Below, piece by piece: positions 4,752-6,791 of a DNA stretch of 6,791 nt. The DNA comes from Chloroflexota bacterium (lineage in GTDB: Bacteria; Chloroflexota; UBA6077; JACCZL01). Below the pieces are notes generated by a model. The model was given only the letters and a program-made list of their open reading frames with translations, made no database searches and had not been told where the DNA came from. Where the stretch lies: NCBI GenBank assembly GCA_013695975.1, contig JACCZL010000940.1, positions 1 through 6,791 on the forward strand, written 5' to 3'. How positions within the stretch are numbered: the stretch's first letter is position 1; the number at the start of each line of letters is the position of its first letter. The translations under genes were made by a program, and so were the position numbers.

Positions 4752-6791
4752 ATGATCAGACCCTCTCGCATGTTTACCGTCGTGCCGACGATTCCGCCCG
4801 CGCTCGCCCAGCTCGAGGAGCTTGCCTACAACCTCCACTGGACCTGGGACCCGTCTGCCGCCGACCTCTTCCGCCGACTCGACCCCGTCCGCTGGGAAGG
4901 GACCAACCACAATCCCGTCCTGACCCTGCGGACGACCGATCAGGCCCGCCTCGACGAGGCCGCCCGTGACGCGGCCTACCGGCGCGAGCTCGCCGGCGCC
5001 GCCGCCGAACTCCAAGCCTACCTCGAGAGCGACGGGGCCGACGCGAACGAGCGGCCGCGGGTCGCCTACTTCTGCGCCGAGTTCGGACTGGCCGAATGCC
5101 TCCCGATTTACTCCGGCGGCCTCGGGGTGCTGGCCGGCGACCATCTCAAGTCGGCCAGCGATCTCGGTCTCTCGCTGACCGGCGTCGGGCTCTTTTATCG
5201 CCGCGGCTACTTCCAGCAACGCTTCAGCGCCGAGGGCTGGCAGGAGGAGCACTACGCCGACAACCATCCGGCCGCGCTGCCGCTGCGTCCGGCCCTCGAT
5301 CAGGCCGGCCGCCAGGTCGAGGTCGGGCTGCAGTTCCCCGGTCGAGACCTCCTGGCGCGGGTCTGGCGTGTCCAGGTGGGGCGCGTCTCGCTCTACCTCC
5401 TGGATACCGACGTCGAGGCGAATACCCCCACCGATCGACAGACCACCGACCACCTCTACGGCGGTGACCGCGATACCCGTATCCGCCAGGAGCTGGTGCT
5501 CGGGATCGGCGGCCTCCGCGCGCTCGAGGCGCTTGGCCTCCGACCGGAAGTCTGTCACATGAACGAAGGACATTCGGCGTTTCTCGCGCTCGAGCGGATT
5601 CGCCAGCTCATGGCCGAGCATGGGTTGGGCTTTTCCGAGGCCCGAACCGTGGCCGCGGCCGGCCTGGTTTTCACCACCCACACGCCCGTGGCGGCCGGCC
5701 ACGACGCCTTCGAGCCGGGCCTGGTCGACTACTACCTGGGCGACTACTACCGTGGGCTCGGACTCTCGCGAACGGAGTTCATGGCGCTCGGGCGGAACAA
5801 CCCGACCGACGAGGGCGAGCCGTTCTCCCTGAGCATCCTGGCGCTGCGCCTGGCGGCTCGGAGCAACGGCGTCAGCCAGCTCCACGGGGGGGTCTCCCGC
5901 CGAATGTGGGGGCAGGTCTGGCCGGGCCTGGCCGAGAACGAGGTGCCCGTCGGCAGCGTGACCAACGGGGTCCACCTCCGCTCCTGGGTAGCGCGCGAGT
6001 TCGCGGAGCTCTACGAGGGAGCGGACACGTCGAGTGAGTCCACCGGCAATGCGAGTGAGCCGATGCTGAGGGTCGAGGCCTCGGCCCTGCCACGCAGGTC
6101 GCTGCCGCCGCGCGAGCTCTGGGAACGGCACGAGCGCCGCCGGGCCAAGCTGGTGTACTTCGTGCGCGCCCGCCTCGCGGCCCAGCTCACCCGCCAGGGG
6201 GCCGGTCCGACCGAGCTGGGCCGGACCGTCGAGGCGCTCGACCCTGGCATCCTGACGATCGGCTTCGCTCGGCGCTTCGCCGAGTACAAGCGCGCCACCC
6301 TGCTCCTGCGCGACCCCCAACGGCTGATCCGCCTGCTCAGCATGCCCGGCCGTCCGGTCCAGCTTATCTTCGGCGGCAAGGCGCACCCCGCCGACAACGG
6401 CGGCAAGGAGCTGATCCGCCAGCTCGTCCAGCTCACCCGCGACGAGCAGGTGCGTGGCAAGATCGTCCTGCTGGAGGAGTACGACATTGGCGTCGCCGCC
6501 CGAATGGTTCAGGGCGTGGATATCTGGCTCAACACGCCGCGTCGGCCGCTCGAGGCCAGCGGCACCAGCGGGATGAAGGCAGTCGCGAACGGTGCGCTTC
6601 ATGTAGGCAACCTCGACGGCTGGTGGGACGAAGCGTATCGCCCGGGGCTAGGCTGGGCGATCGGCGATCGGCGCGCGTACGACGACCCGAACGAGCAGGA
6701 CGAGCTGGAGAGCCGCTCGCTGTACGACCTGCTCGAGCGAGAGATCGTCCCGCTGTTCTACGAGCGCGACGCGAATGGCGTGCCGCAGGGC
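4752..6791 (+). CDS. glgP: Alpha-glucan (glycogen) phosphorylase, DUF3417 type, 3' end outside window
   Basis: A PLP-dependent phosphorylase that releases glucose-1-phosphate from glycogen or other alpha-1,4-glucans, in the cytoplasm. The first 680 codons are present; family members are usually about 850 residues, so the C-terminus lies beyond the window. The N-terminal DUF3417-like region includes QLEELAYNLHWTWDPSA (residues about 20-36). It is followed by YFCAEFGL (106-113), YSGGLG (120-125), MNEGH (270-274), FTTHTPVAAGHD (307-318), NGVSQLHG (372-379), VTNGVH (403-408), GFARRFAEYKR (504-514) and FGGKAHPAD (540-548). EASGTSGMK (601-609) ends in Lys609, the expected PLP Schiff-base lysine. 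This is the short bacterial/archaeal phosphorylase type, not the E. coli MalP/GlgP type. The ATG at 4752 gives MIRPSRMFTVVP; a second ATG at 4770 is possible. Neither has a well-spaced Shine-Dalgarno; AAGGGGA ends about 18 bases before the first. Residues 423-455 form an unusual Ser-rich linker. It is divergent from typA. Confidence 0.95.
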   Translation, partial: MIRPSRMFTVVPTIPPALAQLEELAYNLHWTWDPSAADLFRRLDPVRWEGTNHNPVLTLRTTDQARLDEAARDAAYRRELAGAAAELQAYLESDGADANERPRVAYFCAEFGLAECLPIYSGGLGVLAGDHLKSASDLGLSLTGVGLFYRRGYFQQRFSAEGWQEEHYADNHPAALPLRPALDQAGRQVEVGLQFPGRDLLARVWRVQVGRVSLYLLDTDVEANTPTDRQTTDHLYGGDRDTRIRQELVLGIGGLRALEALGLRPEVCHMNEGHSAFLALERIRQLMAEHGLGFSEARTVAAAGLVFTTHTPVAAGHDAFEPGLVDYYLGDYYRGLGLSRTEFMALGRNNPTDEGEPFSLSILALRLAARSNGVSQLHGGVSRRMWGQVWPGLAENEVPVGSVTNGVHLRSWVAREFAELYEGADTSSESTGNASEPMLRVEASALPRRSLPPRELWERHERRRAKLVYFVRARLAAQLTRQGAGPTELGRTVEALDPGILTIGFARRFAEYKRATLLLRDPQRLIRLLSMPGRPVQLIFGGKAHPADNGGKELIRQLVQLTRDEQVRGKIVLLEEYDIGVAARMVQGVDIWLNTPRRPLEASGTSGMKAVANGALHVGNLDGWWDEAYRPGLGWAIGDRRAYDDPNEQDELESRSLYDLLEREIVPLFYERDANGVPQG

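Noticed and set aside
4566..6602. A minus-strand open frame extending upstream from typA, giving a fused protein of nearly 1,300 residues
   Set aside because: The extension is antisense to glgP and contains no domain. TypA begins at the ATG at 4565 with the normal family N-terminus and a ribosome binding site.
1..6791. tRNA or rRNA genes, CRISPR arrays, insertion sequences, integrases, toxin-antitoxin or defence genes
   Set aside because: No matching sequence, repeat array or protein motif was seen on either strand; the window is nearly filled by four housekeeping-type genes.

Overview
The window is GC-rich and gene-dense, with G/C-ending codons dominating every gene. It carries four protein genes in two divergent units and no sign of mobile-element, phage or CRISPR content. 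The gene set and the protein variants suggest a chromosomal segment of a member of the Chloroflexota or a nearby deep-branching high-GC lineage. The supporting traits are a Mur ligase with a membrane-embedded N-terminus, an ACL5-like aminopropyltransferase and a DUF3417-type glycogen phosphorylase. This assignment is inference from protein style only.

Layout: the minus-strand unit reads right to left as typA/bipA (4565-2712), an aminopropyltransferase of the spermidine/thermospermine synthase family (2639-1740) and a MurF-type Mur ligase (from 1678, running off the left edge). The gaps are short (about 72 and 61 bases) and no terminator-like hairpin was seen between the genes, so they may be cotranscribed. 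On the plus strand, a glycogen/alpha-glucan phosphorylase (glgP, from 4752) runs off the right edge. The 186-base divergent intergenic region (4566-4751) holds a TATACT -10-like box for each direction. It also holds a GC hairpin followed by a T-rich stretch in the putative typA leader.

Functionally these are housekeeping genes: a ribosome-associated translational GTPase, polyamine synthesis, peptidoglycan precursor ligation and glycogen breakdown. They do not form one pathway. I do not see an undescribed multi-gene system here. The most unusual sequence is a 47-base GC-rich palindrome (1455-1501) sitting in frame inside the Mur ligase gene, in a loop between two membrane segments. A second palindrome lies at the left edge, where the same gene's non-conserved tail reads into it. 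Together they suggest interspersed palindromic elements that this genome tolerates inside reading frames. Other points of interest are the membrane N-terminus of the Mur ligase, the typA leader hairpin, and a divergent linker in GlgP.
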